This document shows positions 38,201 to 51,700 of a stretch of 64,000 nucleotides of DNA, in pieces. Below the pieces are notes generated by a model. It was not told the origin of the DNA and did not search any database. It saw nothing but the letters and a program-made list of their open reading frames with translations. A program made the position numbers and the translations under genes. The stretch is from Scatophagus argus. Lineage: Eukaryota > Chordata > Actinopteri > Scatophagidae. Within the stretch, counting starts at the first letter, position 1. Every line of letters starts with the position of its first letter. The stretch spans positions 8,556,001 through 8,620,000 of the forward strand of contig NC_058501.1 in NCBI RefSeq assembly GCF_020382885.2, read 5' to 3'.

Positions 38201-40436
38201 GCTATGAAGAGTCTCACGTCCCCGTCTCACAGGCATACCACCTGAGTGACATCTTCACAGATCTGTTAAACTTCTCTGCTCACCACCTGCTCATGGGTGG
38301 GAGGCTGGTCTATTGGCTGCCTGTCTACAGACCAGAGTGAGTATATAAACTTACTGTATGGTGTCATTGGCTGATGATATCAAAGGTCTTCCGAACGATG
38401 TGCCTGCTGCTACAATCTCCATTTCAAACTGACTTCCAGCTGTTTAATACTCATTGATTTCTGTTATTTGAACTTTCACACTGGGTCTGGAACAAATGTA
38501 TTGTGATACTACTACTTTGACACCGGATTTGAGGTGTATTTTGTCCGAGATTGAGAACTCTTAGTTTAAACGCTTTTCCCTAAATAACAACAGCAGGGGG
38601 CAGACTCATACCATAAACCAGAACTGCACATTACAAGCTTGTCATGAACGTGACCCACAACATTTAAATCTATTGTTAATTAATTCCCCAAAGTAACCAA
38701 ACGACATGAACCAATCATGATAATTATAAGGTGAACATGATTACATTTTTATGAAATCTAATCACCGTACATAAGTTAATTTGGCTTTGTAAATTAGCTG
38801 AGGGCAGTGTAAATGTAACATGTCTGTTTATTAATTTGTTTGGATAAATGAGTCAATGAGCTGTAAATGCTTTTAAGACCCTGGGGTGGGTTTGTAGCTG
38901 CTTCAGTTTGACTCCGATACACTGGCACACAAAGTCTTTTCCACCACACTTTTCCACTTTGGCTTTCAGTCTTCCAGCGTTTTTCCTCTAGCACTATTCC
39001 ATTACCGCGCCTATAAAACATCGCCCTTCTTGTGTAACCACCTGCGTGAATGACAGTGTTTATACAGAGAAGTATACAGGTGTGTTGAGGTTTTCCTGCC
39101 CAAACAGCTGGGTTACAGTAAACCACAACTGACAGCTCCTTTATACGTTGGCTCTTTAAGATGTCTCCTCGGAAACACTGTTGTGTATTGTTAAATGTTC
39201 TGTTCATTACCAGAAAGTGAAATGCTGACTCAAAGTGCAGGTGTTTGACTTTAAATGTATGAACCACAACAGACAGTGGCGGCAACGGACGTTCGGGGCA
39301 GAAAACCCCTTTGCAGGGCTGGACCTCCTTCTGGTCATAGATTATAAAGGAGAGTGGAAAGGAGATGAGATAATCGTGCATCCTCTGGTTTTTAGGGTGT
39401 TTAAGTGAAAGAACAAACACATGTACAAACGCACGATGCAAACCTCTTTAGCGCATGTTCCTGGATCTGTGTGTGTGTATGCATCCGTAGATATGCGTGA
39501 CTGCTTGTGGTCAAGTGAATGAGCCCGTGCATACATGTGTGTCATCATGTTCACACATTTGTCTTTGCTACTCATCTACTGGTGCTTGATTCTGTGCCTG
39601 TCAGAGCATTGTGCCAAAATAAACGTCCAAGGCCAGGCGAGTCAGATATGTGAACTATCTGTCTCTGCAGGCTGACCTCTGTGTGTGTGTGTGTGTGTGT
39701 GTAAAATCGTATGTGTGTTTTTAGATATGTGTGTGTAAACCCAGACGTAGCCTGTCTCCTGGGCTTAATCTGGGGCTCTACAGGGGGGATATCGGGTTTC
39801 TGTCACCCCCACATATGTGTGTATCTGCATCCATGACTGTGATAGAAACAGAAACAGTGGGGACTTGTGTGTATGTCTGCCTGCTTTGGGAGAATGCCTC
39901 ATGAGGTTTTGTGTGTGTGATGACAGGTGACACAAGGTCTTGTCAGCAAAAGACAGCGTCTAGACGAAGCCAGACCCCTTGAACTCTTTTCTCTTTTTCG
40001 TCTAAAAAATAAATGAAGGAAGAAAATGTATCAAGACAGATGATGAAATATCAGTCATCACAGCCATAAAGTGACCTAATTACAACATAAACAAGTGAAG
40101 AGTAGAAATGAAGTGGCTGTATTGTCAAAAGTAAGATGATATGTGCCTCACTAGTATAAATGAGCCATGTTTTCCTTTTCGGGTCATCATTTTTCACCTC
40201 AGTTTAAGCTTGTGGACATGTTAGAAAATCTCTCGTTGAGTGGTACTGGTATTTTTATTAGAGGCCACTGTCCACTGCTTCAGCATCAGATTTTGCACGC
40301 TGTGAGAGCAAACTGAGAGCACTGTTGGTTATGGGTCAAATAATAAAATTTTAAAATTTAATTAATGCATTTAAATCTTGTGTTTTGTTTGAACACATTT
40401 TATGTCATAATTTCGCCTCCTTTCTGATAATGTAGT

Positions 40437-40467
<31 letters not shown>

Positions 40468-43400
40468 TTTATGTGAAAATGTTTTTGCAAAGTCAGGCTC
40501 TGATGGTAAAAGCAGCTGTGAAGGAGAAAGACAAGCCTTACTTCTACTTGGACGTTAGCTCTACCTCAACATGTAGGGTTCTCCATGATTGACTCCTGAT
40601 TGGCAGGAGAGAACTACTTCCCGGCTGCTTCATCGTTATGGCAAGGCTATGGCAACAGAACAGTTGCTGTTGTGATGGTAGTGAGGAGCAAGTGCTACTG
40701 CAAATATGCAAACACATACATCATCTGCTGTCAATAGACCCTTACCTGCAGAGGCTGGTGGTGACAGAGCCAGCAGTCAGGTCAGAGTCAGTTTTTCCAA
40801 CTTCATCTTTGCCTCCTCAGCTTAGCTGTGGTCATGCTGCACTGGTCGAATGTTTAGCGATTTGATTGGTGAGAAAGAACAGAAGAAGGCGTGGGGATTA
40901 ATCTCTGTCTGTATGGTCTCCAGACAAAATGGGAAGTTCATAATTTACAGTTTTATGCCTCTTTTTAGGTGTGTATAGTTGAAATGAATTATGCTCAGGT
41001 GAAAGAAATTGGTCTAGCTTTGTCTCTCTCGTTGCTTCTTATTAACTGTGACTGTGCATTTGTCCCCTTCTCAGCTACTGTCAGGAGATGGTACCTCTTC
41101 ATCCATGTCTGCAGCTCATCAGTAACTGTGAGCAGACGCTCTCCAGCCACACCTCACGACGCCTGATCACCATGGAGAAGATCAAGGAGCCTGAGGTGTG
41201 TGCAAATGCTTTTCACTGTGTTTGGATTGGAGGTGAAACAGCAGAAAAATTGGCTACTATTTTGACAGTCAGTTAATTGCTTCATTTGTTAAGCAAAAAT
41301 GAAATGAAATTCCACTTTGTCTGTTAGTACAATTAACCACAGAGCAAACAATATCATTTGTCTGATATTTAAATGAAGACATTTCCAAAAAGACACCAAC
41401 ACCACAAACAGGTTGGGAGGTCAAGTTCAGTGACTTGATCTGGAGGAGAAGCCAAGCACACAGCCTGTGGCTAGCTGTCAGTCTTAATTATGCTGAACTT
41501 TAAGCCTCAGTATAATGATTTATAATGAGTTATAGAAAAACCACTCACCCCATTTTTTTTTTGTACCAGGCTGCAAACTGCATTTATTTCTGCTAAATCT
41601 GTGCGTTTTTAACATGGGGTCTTATGGGGAATGACTTCCTTTTGGAGCCAGCCTACCAAGTGGCAATACATGGTGTATTTTTTAACCCTGGCGATTGTCC
41701 CTTAGATGAAACAAGCATTTAAAATAAGTCATCTTGAGATTCGAGAAATTATAAAAACAACTACATTCTGATGTATCATTCAAGAAAATAATGAAAGCCT
41801 GTGCTTCAGCTTGAGCTGAGCTTTATTAACTAACACTACAATTCTTCATCACATTTAAACTTTTCAAAACTCTGTTTTTTTTTGTACAGGTGTTTTGAAG
41901 TGTTTTAACCATTGCATTAAATTTCTTTCATTCACAACTTGAATGTATTGGTGTAGGTATGTATGTATTCTGGTTGTATTGTGATAAATGACATCATATG
42001 TGCACAGAACTAACCTGTGTGTGCTGCAGAATTTGTTTACTCCTTTTCTATGTGTGAGCATGAACAGCCACACAGATATGACGTGGTAAAATGAAAGCAT
42101 GTGTGTTCCTGTTCTTTCATGTTTTTTTTAATGTGTAGTTCATAGAATGATGTTTGTATATGTAACCACATAAGTATGTGTCATGTTCATGAATGGAGAT
42201 TGTGCATATGTCTGTTTTTTTCATGTCATCTCGATGACAGTGATGGTGGCGTAAATCCTCACCATCTGGCTATGATTGGCTCATTTCTTTTATTCTGGAA
42301 CCCTAAATGGCATAATCACACATTATATGGAAAACAATCCAACTTTGGATCTGACATACATTCCATTTTGAAACCCCAAATTGCTCCCATAAAGGCTCTT
42401 GTATGACACACACACACAAACACACAGTTGTTTGACTGACTATTATCTATCTCAGGTCAGAGTTTTTTTTAGTTTTCAAACAGGCCTCAGTCTTCACCTG
42501 TCTGCACTTAGTCACCAAGATTCACAGCTTGCATATGTCCCCACTCCTTTCTGTGTTTTGACGATACAGTGGCCAGCCTAATTGCTGGAAACATTTCCTG
42601 TTAAACTGTTGTGGAAAAATATCTTTGCAACCTCACATTTTTTTATTTATGGGGTGTGACAAAGTTTTCGGTGGCCATAAATTACTTATTTGCTCAGTTT
42701 AACCCCAAATGTATGTAACCCTCGACCTGTATGGTTGCTGGCAACGACCGAGTGGTTATTTCCTCTGTTTTCAGTTGTTTGCAGTTATGTCCCTCTATCC
42801 TTATTAATTTGGACTACAATGTCAGTCGTTTCCAGGGTGCTTGGCAGCATGAGCAAGCAAAAGAGAGGTGTTTGTGACAAATTACAGGCCTAGCACTGGA
42901 GTCATCACTTCCAACTCAACTCACCTCATTATTCCTCTTTCCAGCATCTCTCTTCCTCCCTTCATCCCTCTGTTGACCAGCGACTACCTTTCAGCCAAGA
43001 CAAACTGTTTAACTGAGGGGATTCATAACAGTTCACATACATTGTTAATGTACACGAATCCTGTCACTACATGCAAATATGGGAAAAGTATGCAAACCTT
43101 GTGATGCCAATATTATACTGACGTGTAGTGGGCGTTGCTTCATTGACTGAAAAAGCAAGAGCTGTTTCAACTTTAATTACCTCTGTATTAATATTTACAC
43201 ATGCTCCTTTTGGGCAGGAAAACCTAACTGGCAGCTGCTTGTTTTTATTCCTTTTATTTTTCTCATAACACTCTTTAACAAGCTGTAAATTTGAATGGCA
43301 AAATGTATCAGGAAGCTGGATAATGTCTTGGGGTTTTTTTCCAAGAAAAAAAGTTGGAGGATGGAAAAATAAATACATGTATTCCAGTTCTTATTCTGCT

Positions 43401-43643
43401 ATGTATGAGGTGGCTAGTAGTTCTCTGTCCTGATTGGGAAGCACTTTTTAGGGGATCAGGTTAAGAAAGTTCAGTATGATAATCTCTACATTTGTCTCTT
43501 AACAGGAAGTGGACAGTCTGACTCATCTGGCAGATCCATGCTTCAGTCTCTACCAGGGACACAACGCCTTCAGAGAGAAGTATTTTAGTGGTCTAAACAA
43601 AAGGTGTGGCAAAGAGGACCACAAACTTGGTCTTGGAGAGTGA
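35275..43643 (+). CDS. trmt11: TRMT11, tRNA guanosine-10 N2-methyltransferase catalytic subunit
   Basis: Thirteen coding exons: 35275-35349, 36184-36249, 36367-36440, 36546-36627, 36721-36813, 36947-37081, 37172-37328, 37429-37509, 37701-37865, 37988-38060, 38202-38336, 41075-41195 and 43506-43643. The sum is 1395 nt, 464 aa (human 463). The N-terminal part is THUMP-related (ELWGHGQ, LPFEGTVSLKNPQHVFCLLE). HFIGNTSMEAGLSLIMANHA leads into the SAM-binding motif DPFVGTGS (222-229), then GADIDYNTIHGKG. The catalytic DPPYGIRESTRRTG motif begins at D309. The C-terminus has LVYWLPVY and GHNAFREKYFSG. With TRMT112 it makes m2G10 in cytosolic tRNAs. The exon 4 donor is GTTTGT, weaker than the others. 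All catalytic motifs are intact. Confidence 0.97.
35350..36183 (+). other. trmt11: trmt11 intron 1
   Basis: Bounded by GTAACC and TTGCAG. No other exon, RNA gene or repeat recognised, apart from a GGAGTTAGGAGTTTAGTTAGG triplication near 35930. Confidence 0.75.
39680..39702. repeat. (GT)n microsatellite
   Basis: A pure GT run of about 23 bases in trmt11 intron 11. Confidence 0.9.
40438..40468. repeat. (AT)n microsatellite
   Basis: A pure TA run of about 30 bases in trmt11 intron 11. Confidence 0.92.
41196..43505 (+). other. trmt11: trmt11 intron 12 (2.3 kb)
   Basis: Donor GTGTGT is non-optimal; acceptor TTAACAG is normal. No other feature recognised apart from a short CA run near 42410. Confidence 0.75.
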
Positions 43644-43870
43644 AAGACTTGATTGCCCGAGATGAAGATGTGATGAAATCCCTTCAGTGTCTTTTTTTGT
43701 ATTGAGAAAACAGAGAAAACATGGTACTCGGTGGGCTCAGAGGAAAACAGCCTTGTAACTTATTTGGTACATATTTTTTAAACCTTTCTCAACATTTTAA
43801 TTAGGATTATTTTATATGTGTGTACTTACTGCTTTGCAAATAAATAAAATAAAAGAGTCCTGTCTTGAGT
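43644..43870 (+). terminator. trmt11: trmt11 3' UTR and polyadenylation signal
   Basis: After the TGA at 43641-43643, overlapping AATAAA hexamers occur at 43839-43853, giving a short 3' UTR of about 215 bases. A TTTATT (AATAAA on the minus strand) follows near 43878. It could serve a convergent minus-strand transcript, but no such gene was found. Confidence 0.75.
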
Positions 43871-46800
43871 ATTAAAACTTTTATTACTTGAAGACTATTA
43901 AACTTGAAGACAGTTATTACACCTGGACAGCTGACTGTCTGAATGGACACAAACTGAAAAAGGAATGATCAAAGCAGCAGAGGCAGAGGCATCCTGACCT
44001 GTAGTCACTAATGTAGGACTGGATGCTAAACCTCCCATAGTGAAACTTGATTATGTCTTTTATTACTCCCTCTACACCTGGCAAACTTCACACTCCCCTG
44101 TTTGTAACAGGCTAAATTTTCATTTAATTATTACAGTATACATACATGAAAAGACATGACAGATAATGTGTTTGATTTGATTTGTTTTCATAGCAATTTT
44201 AAATCTTCTATAGGATAGCAGTTGTCCTCCTTTTATAACTAAATCATAACCCAAATTCATCACCAGGGTCTTTAATGTGCCTTGTATACAATAACCACAG
44301 GCTTTATTGCAGCAGTGCTAAAAATAAAATGTATAACTACATGTAAAGTCATTTAGAGTCCTGCTTTGTTCTCACAAAGGCAGCATGTTTAGGCGAGAGA
44401 GGCCTCCCTGTGCAGGCAAGAGCCCAAATGACAGGGTGTCCCCACCTCGCCACACACCACTGCAGTTAGTCAGCAGCTTTTCTTGTTTTCCAACCACAGT
44501 TTACTTGCAGCCTGGCTCATTATTCATCTCCTGAGAGCGACGCAGCAGGCCTTTATGTACATTACCCCTTCGCTCTGTTTATCAGATGAGCCTTTGCCTT
44601 TCCACCACACTTCCCCATTTGCCCTGCTTCACAGGGATAGAGTTCCAGGCACCATCACATGATACCCGGCTCGCGATCGTTTGCGGTGCGTGTTGTTTAC
44701 AGTTCCCACATTGCCCTTTTGTTATCTATAATCATCAAGAAAAATCGAATGATTCCACAAGACTTGCCTTTCCTTATTTATCACTTTTGTCCACTCTCAT
44801 GTCACGTGTGTGTGCCACAACATAAGACGCCTTTATGTTGAATATACTACTGCTGTGCTTGGGGAGTGTTTGCTCTGCCACAATACAGTGATAAACTGTG
44901 TTCTAAAAGCCCTCAGTCTCCAATGATGCAGACTGTAATTAGGGAGGGGTGAGGGGGTTCCTCTCCACACCACCTAATGCTGTCCAGACGTCGTGGAAAT
45001 TCTGTTTGTGTGCGTGCGTATGTGTGCATGTGTGTACTGGTGAGATCTGCTTTTGTTTTATGTTGGATGCTAACTGCAGCACAACAGTTTCTTGGTGTAA
45101 TTCAGTGGCAACAAAATGGCTTGAGACCTAACCTGTAAATATCAGTCATACCTTGAACATTAGTTTAATCTGTCTTAACTTCATTCTCAATTGCTTATTG
45201 ATTTTTTTCCCATAATCCCTTTCTTTGATAATATGTGTAAGTTTGTGTGTATATATACGGTACTTTTTTTTGGGGGGTGTATTTTTTTTTTTACATCAAA
45301 TCATAAAACAGGCTCAATTTCTCCTCAATTCTTCTTCCCTCTCCAAATCACCTCCACCAGTTCTACTAGCCTCCGCTTCACCTCCTCTCCTGGCTCACCT
45401 CTGGCCCTGCCTCCTCTCTCTTCGATTATCAACAGACCTCTTTCTTTACTCAAAGGAGAGAACTCCCAGAAGGAGGACAGAGCTGCTGTTTTGGAACGAT
45501 GGCTCAGGATTAAACTCCCCTCTGTTTGAAAGTGACCCTCAGACTGCTGAATCAGCTGGCACATTATGGGAACCTTAACGCACACACCCAATTTATATGA
45601 AAACCTAATTATAAGCTCAAACTAAAATAAACTCTGGCTTTAACAGCTCCTTTAAGATGAGGACCAGCAAAAATTCTTCCACTTTGCAAAAATGTCCTTA
45701 CTCTGAAGATCTTAAAGTGATCTGTTTTCAGATTGAGGCACAATGACATGCACACACATCAATAATGACATCTTTTAGAAGCCAGAGAAACAGGACAAGA
45801 AAAAAAAAACACAAAACCACACTGCAACTGGTATTGGTAAAGGAATAGTTCAAACATGTTAGGAAATGAGATTATTCACTTTCTCACAGGTATCAATCTT
45901 TTCATCCCATCCAAACAGAGAAATAATGTAAAACACACTCTGTCTGTAATGTAATTTTTTCACTTTGTTTTAAGTAAGGGAAGACCAAACAAGATCTAGC
46001 ATGCTAATAAGTGAACAATAAGTACTGACAGGTGGACTTCGTTACCTTTGGACCGAGCAAGATAGACTTTATTTAGTCTTGATGCTAAGCTAACCAGGCT
46101 GTATCTACAAATTCAACTTGCCACAAAAACATGAAACCGATATCAACCTTCTCGTGTGGCTCTCTGCAAGAAAACAAAAGAGTATAACCCAAAATGTTCA
46201 ACTATTGTGCAACACATGCACAACACACAACTCTCCCATTCCTGAAGGGTATGCATTTAGATATATGCATTTCCCTGCATTTAGAGGGAGGGATGTATCT
46301 ATCATGATACCTTTATCAGAACTTATGAAAAGATGCTCCACACATTTGTTAGCCATCTGATAGATGGCAAGTGATTATACACCTTTTCACCTGTAACGCT
46401 ATCTGACACATTGATCCTTTTTACGCAGAAGCGTGTGGGGCACCTAACGGAATGTAAGCGTGTCTGTCACGGGGAGGTTGTGTGCGTGTGTTTTAGGAGG
46501 CAGGGTGGTAAGTTTGTGAAGGCGAGAGAGAGAAACTTCATAGCGCACAGCTGGTATTGTCCAAGCTTCTCACTCACAGACACCCACATGTGAGTGACTG
46601 AACATATGTGGCACAGGTGCAGTGCACCTGTCTGTAGCCAGGGGAGTTTGGACACCTGCAAGTCCTCCACCCTTTCTCTCCTTGCCTCCCTTGCCCTCAG
46701 GTCAGCCCTCTGCCCTTATTCACCCAGCAAATCCCTCCGCATCCCCTCAGTTGTTGATTGAGGTAAGGTGAGAACTGTTATCTCAATGCCTGGGAGGAGA

Positions 46801-47842
46801 ATCACAGCAGAGGGGGAGCCATTATAGTGCTACAAATCACAGCACAGGAGTCCCATCTCACACAGCTCTCTGAAACTCAAACCGTGCTCACAATAACGTG
46901 GAAGACAACAACAAGAGAGCAATCAGAGAAGAAAGCAGTGTCTTGAGATTATAGGTATTCCCAGTATTTTACAGTCAAAGATTTACAGCAACATCAGTGC
47001 ATCTTTCTACAGCATCAGTGCCACTAGATGACAGCCTTGAGCAGAGAAAGCATTTAAAAAGTATCCCCCAAAGTGATTGCCAGAGTTCCTGTGTGAGCTG
47101 TGTGTACTTTATTCCAGCCTACAGACTGTTTTCCATACAATCAATGCTGTGCAGCTTGTAAACAAACAGTTCAGGGGCTAAGCTTTTGAAGTGATAGAGC
47201 TGTGGTTGAGAAAGTGCAGAGCAGCTCCAAGCACACAACATCCTCTTTAAAGAAGTGGTGAGGGTTGTTGGCCCAGGAAGTAAAGGGGGTGACTGAACGG
47301 CTTGTCACACAACTTCCTCATCTTTCTTTCACCTATCCACAGTCCATTCACGATGACCGTATTTGACTGTTAATCATGTCGAGTTTTATCGCAGAGTAAA
47401 GCTTTAGGAAACTAAGCTAAAACCCCTTATGCTTTGCTATAAATAAACCCCCAGATATCCCGCTTTGTGGTTTGTGCAGCCCCTTGTTTTCCTGTTATTT
47501 TTCTACCATGTGACCATTAAGTCCTCCAGAGCACTTCACACATGCATTGTTAATTTTGTAAAATTACATGTTTGCGTCTGGGTGTATTTATGGGATCGTC
47601 ACCCTTAATATGACTGTAAAGAGGAGGGAAAAATGTGTTTGTAGCAGCAAGAAGGAGCAAAGAGCCAAAGACAAACAGTCGATGGGTATATTTGGACGTG
47701 TGCATATGTCTCTTATTTTTTGTTTATAGTGTTTGTGTACGTGTGGGTTCTTGCGGTTGTCAGCGCTGTTCTTCATTAATGACAAGAAACCATTGAATGG
47801 CTCCCTCACGCCCTTTTTTAATGACTCTTAACTGCCAAGTGG

Positions 47843-47844
<2 letters not shown>
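43871..47844. other. Gene-free region downstream of trmt11, part 1
   Basis: No exon recognised on either strand. A pyrimidine-rich stretch at about 45330-45430 (CCTCC/CTTC tracts) keeps several frames open, but by composition only. I looked for CENPW and RSPO3, which follow TRMT11 in human, and saw neither a histone-fold nor furin-repeat Cys patterns. Confidence 0.5.

Positions 47845-47881
<37 letters not shown>
47845..47881. repeat. (AC)n microsatellite
   Basis: A pure AC run of about 36 bases. Confidence 0.95.
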
Positions 47882-47884
<3 letters not shown>

Positions 47885-48004
47885 CCAAGATGGCAAACAT
47901 GTTAGTTGTGACACATTTCCTCTTCTACTCTTAGAAGGATCATAAAGCACTAATGTCTCTAACTGGGCCTAAGAAACCAGTGAGTACCTAGCCATTATGA
48001 AAAC

Positions 48005-48255
48005 ATTTTTCATTCATTCATATATTTTCCATAACTTCCTGTTCGGGGATACTGGGAGTCTATCCCAGCATGCTTTTGACTTAAGGCATGGAAACAGCCT
48101 GGACAGGTTACTAGTCAAATACAGGACACACCCCCTCATGCAGAAATTCACACTAATGAGCAAATTTGAGTCTCCAGTCTCAGCAGACTTGCATGGATTT
48201 GCAAAGTGGGAGGAAACTGGAGCTGCCAAAGGAAATATCTGAACACGGCAAGAAG
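48005..48255 (-). repeat. Old, diverged SINE copy
   Basis: It starts CATTCATTCATATATTTTCC and carries GGGAGTCTATCCCAGCATGC, CAGGACACACCCC, a TTTGAGTCTCC block, and GTGGGAGGAAACTGGAG. These are in the same order as in the SINE at 5.0 kb, with CATT in place of ATCC repeats at the tail. It is much more diverged, so an older subfamily. Confidence 0.7.
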
Positions 48256-51200
48256 GAAATGTCAATATCCTCCATGCTTTACATGATATATTGGGTTTGC
48301 AGCCATTTTAGAAATGACTCATGCACTTCATGGCAAGTGCCTTAATCTAGAACCTCCATTCTGCATTTTAAGACCATATTGTCCACACTCATATATGCTA
48401 ACGTACCAGCAGATTCCCAATTCTTCCATTTCTGCTGAGTCCTTAAGTCCCCTCTTTATCTCTTACAGCTCAAGCCCACTTTGCATGCCCCCTGCATCCC
48501 CCACATGTTTTCTCTCCCTTAGAAATGACATCTTTCAGGACGAACTCCTCTGTCTCTCCGCAGTGAGGAGTACCGGTTTGTATTTCAGTGATGCACCTCA
48601 GTGCTTCTTGAGAGGGTCTGATTGAGGTGTAGGGGTATTGTGTGTGTGCGCGTGTGTGTACTACAGACAGTTGTGACTCCATAAGCAACCCCGGCCTGTG
48701 TAGATATGTACTTTGCTGATCATACTACTCTCACGGCTGTTTAGTTGAGTGGAATGTGTTATTCATGAGGGTGTGCGTTAGTCAGGGCCAGGATACACGC
48801 ATGACACTCAAATGTTTTCTCCACTGGAACATGCAGAGACTATCACACCCCTATCACTGGTGGGTGAATTTGTGAGGAACCTCCTGGCTACCAACACACT
48901 CACACCTGTCCTCTATGAGGAGAGCCTGGCTGAACTCAGCTCACCAGCATGCTCGCCTGTTTGTATGTCAGTGTATCTCTGCCTGTATTGTGTCTAATTT
49001 TGCTTTATCTTTGTCTAACCACACTTTCTTTTCCTTTTCCTTCCACGTTGTTCTCTGTGAGTCTTGAGCTTAGCATAAAGACTGGAAACAGGGGGAAATA
49101 ACTACCCTTGCTTTGTTCAAAGGTCCCCATACCAGCAGCTCTAAAGCTCGCTAATTAACATGTTTTTTTCTTGTTTGTTTAAGTGGTACAAAAGTGAAAT
49201 GTAATTGCAACAATTTGTGGTGTTGTAGGCAGTTCTGTTCAGTTAAGACAAGACTTGTTTTTTAACTTCAGTATGGATTAAATAAACCAGAGAGAACATT
49301 ACTGAGCCTTAGAGTTGCTAGTACAGACAGATTTCTTTGTTTGTTTTAACCAGGTTAGCTGTTACATACCTTATTTTCACTCTTTAGCTCTGCTAAGGTA
49401 AGCAAAACAGCTGCTGTCTAGCTTCCTACTTAAAGGACTGTATTGAAGGTCCTCTCCAACGCTACTATTTTGTAGCAGTAGCTCTATGATTATATTGCAA
49501 TGTGTAGCATAAATTAAGAGCATTCAGACTATATGATATCAGTTTATATGATATTGTTTTTTGTGTTGTTTGATGTCTGGGGAGGGGTAGATTTCCCCTT
49601 ACTGTGGTAGGGGGCTGTATAAGACTGCCTGTGTTTGTTAAGCCCTGCTGCTGTCAAGACCACATGTGGCCTGTGGTCCACAGTATTTTGATGTAGTGAA
49701 GTATGACTGTTATAGTATTATGTATTCATTGTGGATGAAAATAAACACCTGGTTGGTATGTACCTAAGATCAACTTCAAGCATCCTACATGACCATCCTA
49801 ACATGGACAGAAATGAAAAATTGAGTCATTTGGAAAGAACGCAAATGTCACCACATATTCCACTACACTAAACAAGACTCTGACTGCAGAGCGCAGTTAA
49901 ATCAGGGATGTATGTACAATAAAACTTATCATATTCATACAGTCAATTTCTATTTTCTTTCATGTTCTAAAAAAGAAAAAAAACCCCACAAAACACTACT
50001 TTATATAAAAACTGTAAAAAGTCTTCAACAACTCAATCTTATTTTTTCCATTCAGCTTCTCTGATTCTCTGATCTGAGCATCAGCTCATAAAAAAGTGCT
50101 TGGATGAAGCCCTTTTGTGCTGTGTGGCCAAAAACTGGCCCTTGCCAGTATCTGACAGTGTGGATCTCAAACCAAATAAACCCCATAGATCTGAGTTAGT
50201 GCTTGCTCTTGTTGTTACAGCTTTTTGGTTTGGAGCAGGCCAGAACCAACACTGACTTGCCCAGAACTGTAACAACTTTGTTTTATATTGCAAGGCAGCA
50301 AAGGAAACTACAGTATAATGCTTATAAAATGTCTCTAAGTTGTCTCCCTGAAGATACAACATACAATAAAGGACACTTCAAGCTTCAACTGTCTATAAAG
50401 TTTTCAGGGGAGAGTTAGTTAAATCCACCTCAAGTATTTAGTACATGTGTTTATGTTTTTTAGTTTACCCTCTGAGCAACAACAGACACGGTGCTGAAGG
50501 AAGAGGATTCTTGAGGCATTTTAAATGGTTGATATAAAATTAAGTGTTATGGGCAGATTAACACACAAACACAACATTCTCAAACAAACCACGAGCAGTG
50601 TTGTTTGTTTTGGTTCTTTTCTTCCTTTCTTACGGTTTTAAGCCATGTTACTATGCTACCTCTTCTTGCCGTGACACCATAAACAATTTGCAGACCGCAA
50701 AAGACCCTGCTGGTGGCTCAGAGCTTGCTTGTTAGGCTGCCAAGTTGCTGGGATATCCAATATATATAAATGCATGTTTTTTTTCTCTCTCTCTTTTATT
50801 TTCTTGAGTTTCTTGCTTTACACAGTTTAGTTGTAAATGTTGATGAGGCAGGGAATAGAAAATGCAAAAAAGCGTAACTCAGTATTTCAGCTGAAAATCA
50901 AAAAATAATGTAACTGTAGATGGCATGTTACAATCTATAGTCTGTAATATGAGGCTGGTGGGAAGTTGGTTTCATGACCAACTTCCCACCAGCCAGCTTT
51001 TCGTATGATGAAAAGTTTGTTGCTGTTGTTTTTTATTTCGTTCTTGCATAGCTTTTGTTGAACATTTTGAGGTTTTATGAATCTAAATAAATAAAATGTG
51101 TGTTTGTGTAAGCTTCTGCGTGTACATGCAGGAGCATGTCAGTGTGTGTAGGTGTCTGCACACCAATGATCAAGTTTGTGTATGTGAGAGAGTGTGTGAG

Positions 51201-51700
51201 AGTGATTCCGACTATCTAACTAATTTGTATTATGGGGGCTTTCCAGAACATCTCTCTCTCTCTTTCCTTGCAGTATTTTCCTTTCTTCTGCCCCGATTGA
51301 ACTCTGTGCTCTTGTTGTCTCTCCTCTCTGATGATTTTTACCTCCCACCTGCGAGACTCATGTAATGATTCAGCATCTTCCATTAAAGAGCAACCAGCGT
51401 CGGTAGTCTAAAAACCACCATTCTGTTTTATAATATGATCATCTTTGTAATCCAAAGTTTTTCCACATGTGAAGCTGAAATGCTTCAGATTTATATAGAA
51501 AAAAATTCTTTTTACGTAGTGGGTCATGCATGAAATGTACTGGTCTTTTATCATTATTTCTATATGCATCAAAAATTATTGCCTCTTGCTCACTTTGTCC
51601 GCTGTTCATTTTTCAATTCTGTCTGATCAAATCAATTGAGTGCTGAGTTTTGTTTGACCTATATGCTGTGATTCAAACTGACATTTATTTCAAGTGCTCT
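48256..51700. other. Gene-free region, part 2
   Basis: No exon recognised. It contains the perfect 18-bp hairpin at 50953-50994, listed separately. The rest shows nothing I can name. Confidence 0.5.
50953..50994. repeat. Perfect 18-bp inverted repeat with 6-nt loop
   Basis: GGCTGGTGGGAAGTTGGT (50953-50970), spacer TTCATG, then the exact reverse complement (50977-50994). It would form a strong hairpin in RNA from either strand or a cruciform in DNA. The loop is too short for a standard miRNA precursor. Confidence 0.95.

Larger units (their letters stand above)
38337..41074 (+). other. trmt11: trmt11 intron 11 (2.7 kb)
   Basis: One of the gene's two largest introns. It holds a GT array (39680-39702), an AT array (40438-40468) and a long antisense open frame at 39441-38794, discussed separately. 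No coding exon fits between exons 11 and 12, because their phases join directly (GA + C = Asp). Confidence 0.8.

Noticed and set aside
44949-45131. Cys-rich small open frame, considered as an RSPO3 furin-repeat exon
   Set aside because: The cysteines come from a TGTGTGCGTG-type repeat; spacing does not fit furin-like repeats and there are no splice sites.
45191-45591. Three overlapping open frames of about 90-117 codons
   Set aside because: They arise from a pyrimidine-rich tract with few stops; Pro/Leu/Ser-biased with no family resemblance.
48314-48625. 103-codon plus-strand open frame
   Set aside because: No recognisable domain, poor start context and no adjacent exon; treated as chance.
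50953-50994. Hairpin as a microRNA gene
   Set aside because: The six-base loop and 18-bp perfect stem are too short for a normal precursor, and the flanks do not extend the pairing.
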